Shown in pieces: positions 63,557-64,000 of a stretch of 64,000 bases of DNA (positions are counted from its first letter, which is position 1; each line of letters opens with the position of its first letter). The position numbers and the translations under genes were made by a program. Source of the stretch: Comamonadaceae bacterium (GTDB lineage: Bacteria; Pseudomonadota; Gammaproteobacteria; Burkholderiales; Burkholderiaceae_C); contig CANCER010000019.1 in assembly GCA_947375135.1 (NCBI GenBank), positions 1-64,000 of the forward strand, written 5' to 3'. A model generated the notes under the pieces. The model was given only the letters and a program-made list of their open reading frames with translations. It was not told where the DNA came from and did no database searches.

Positions 63557-64000
63557 TCAATGCGTGCTCGCAGGCACCGCGATGCGGTCCAACGCGACCA
63601 GCGCCTCCGGCGACAGCGTCAGGTTCATGGCTGCCAAATTCTCGCGCAAGTGAATGAGCGAGGACGTGCCGGGAATCAGGAGAATATTGGGAGCGCGGTT
63701 TTGCAACCAGGCCAATGCCACCTGCATGGGCGTCGCGCCCAGGCGAGCGGCCACATCGGACAACGTGGAGGACTGCAATGGCGTAAAACCACCCAGCGGG
63801 AAAAACGGTACGTACGCAATGCCTTGGCGCGCCAGGGCATCTATCAGCAAATCGTCCTCGCGATGCACCAGGTTGTACAGGTTCTGCACGCAAACAATGT
63901 CGGTGATGGCTTGTGCCTCGACCACCTGCGCGGCCGTGACGTTGCTCAGTCCGATATGGCGTATCAGGCCTTGGCGCTTGAGATCGGCCAGTACCGTCAT
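63557..64000 (-). CDS. Aldo/keto reductase, C-terminal part, cut by the window edge
   Basis: 147 codons ending at 63557; the gene starts beyond base 64000. IRHIGLSNVTAAQVVEAQ, VQNLYNLVHRE, LARQGIAYVPFFPLGG and IPGTSSLIHLRENLAA are typical of the C-terminal half of the AKR barrel and NADP-binding loop. The catalytic Tyr/Lys/Asp half lies outside. Next to the DHDPS-family gene, 150 bp away. Confidence 0.9.
   Translation of the reverse strand: MTVLADLKRQGLIRHIGLSNVTAAQVVEAQAITDIVCVQNLYNLVHREDDLLIDALARQGIAYVPFFPLGGFTPLQSSTLSDVAARLGATPMQVALAWLQNRAPNILLIPGTSSLIHLRENLAAMNLTLSPEALVALDRIAVPASTH

Overview
The window is ordinary, densely coded chromosome of a betaproteobacterium. The gene content (ntrBC next to an NtrC/sigma-54 type glnA, ftsK-lolA-rarA, ribF-ileS-lspA, nadC-nadA-nadB, liv and TRAP transporters, trpS with a C-terminal extension) and the high GC suggest Burkholderiales, most likely a Comamonadaceae relative such as Rhodoferax; this is inference from gene content only. 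No rRNA, tRNA, CRISPR, phage or transposase gene was recognised.

Layout. 0-7 kb: nitrogen regulation (ntrC partial, ntrB, a DUF4124 protein, glnA with a sigma-54 promoter and upstream NtrC-like palindromes), then a CinA-type protein, an EI24 membrane protein, an RsuA-type pseudouridine synthase and a small outer-membrane barrel. 7-13 kb: a SulP transporter, a PAP2 phosphatase, an SDR protein, a 2Fe-2S flavin reductase and an EamA transporter gene broken by an in-frame TAG. 13-17 kb: livHMGF without a binding protein. 17-23 kb: rarA, lolA, ftsK, divergent trxB, rpmB-rpmG. 23-30 kb: desaturase, rsmB-like, purN, an exported ATP-dependent DNA ligase and an HNH protein. 28-33 kb: ribF, ileS, lspA. 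33-41 kb: unknown barrel, quinone oxidoreductase, SDR, EamA, DUF808, MipA, SRPBCC, dusC, GNAT. 41-52 kb: a five-haem cytochrome c, RluA, PHP and YciO proteins, two cyclic-di-GMP proteins, GST, M50 protease, trpS. 52-56 kb: the NAD de novo operon. 56-64 kb: a remnant of an outer-membrane protein, an NMT1/Tau-type ABC transporter, and a TRAP transporter with a DHDPS-family enzyme and an aldo/keto reductase.

The most unusual signal is not a gene. Four hairpins (22967-23042, 23239-23316, 52000-52069, 52223-52294) carry an almost invariant 25-nt apical core on 20-28 bp stems whose sequences are unrelated from copy to copy. They occur as two inverted pairs, each pair filling a gap between convergent genes, and each core lies sense to the gene whose 3' end it follows. 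I do not recognise this family. Two further large palindromes, 34228-34530 (MITE-like) and 56113-56414 (long imperfect hairpin upstream of nadC), fill other gene-free gaps. These gaps hold no coding sequence I can support.
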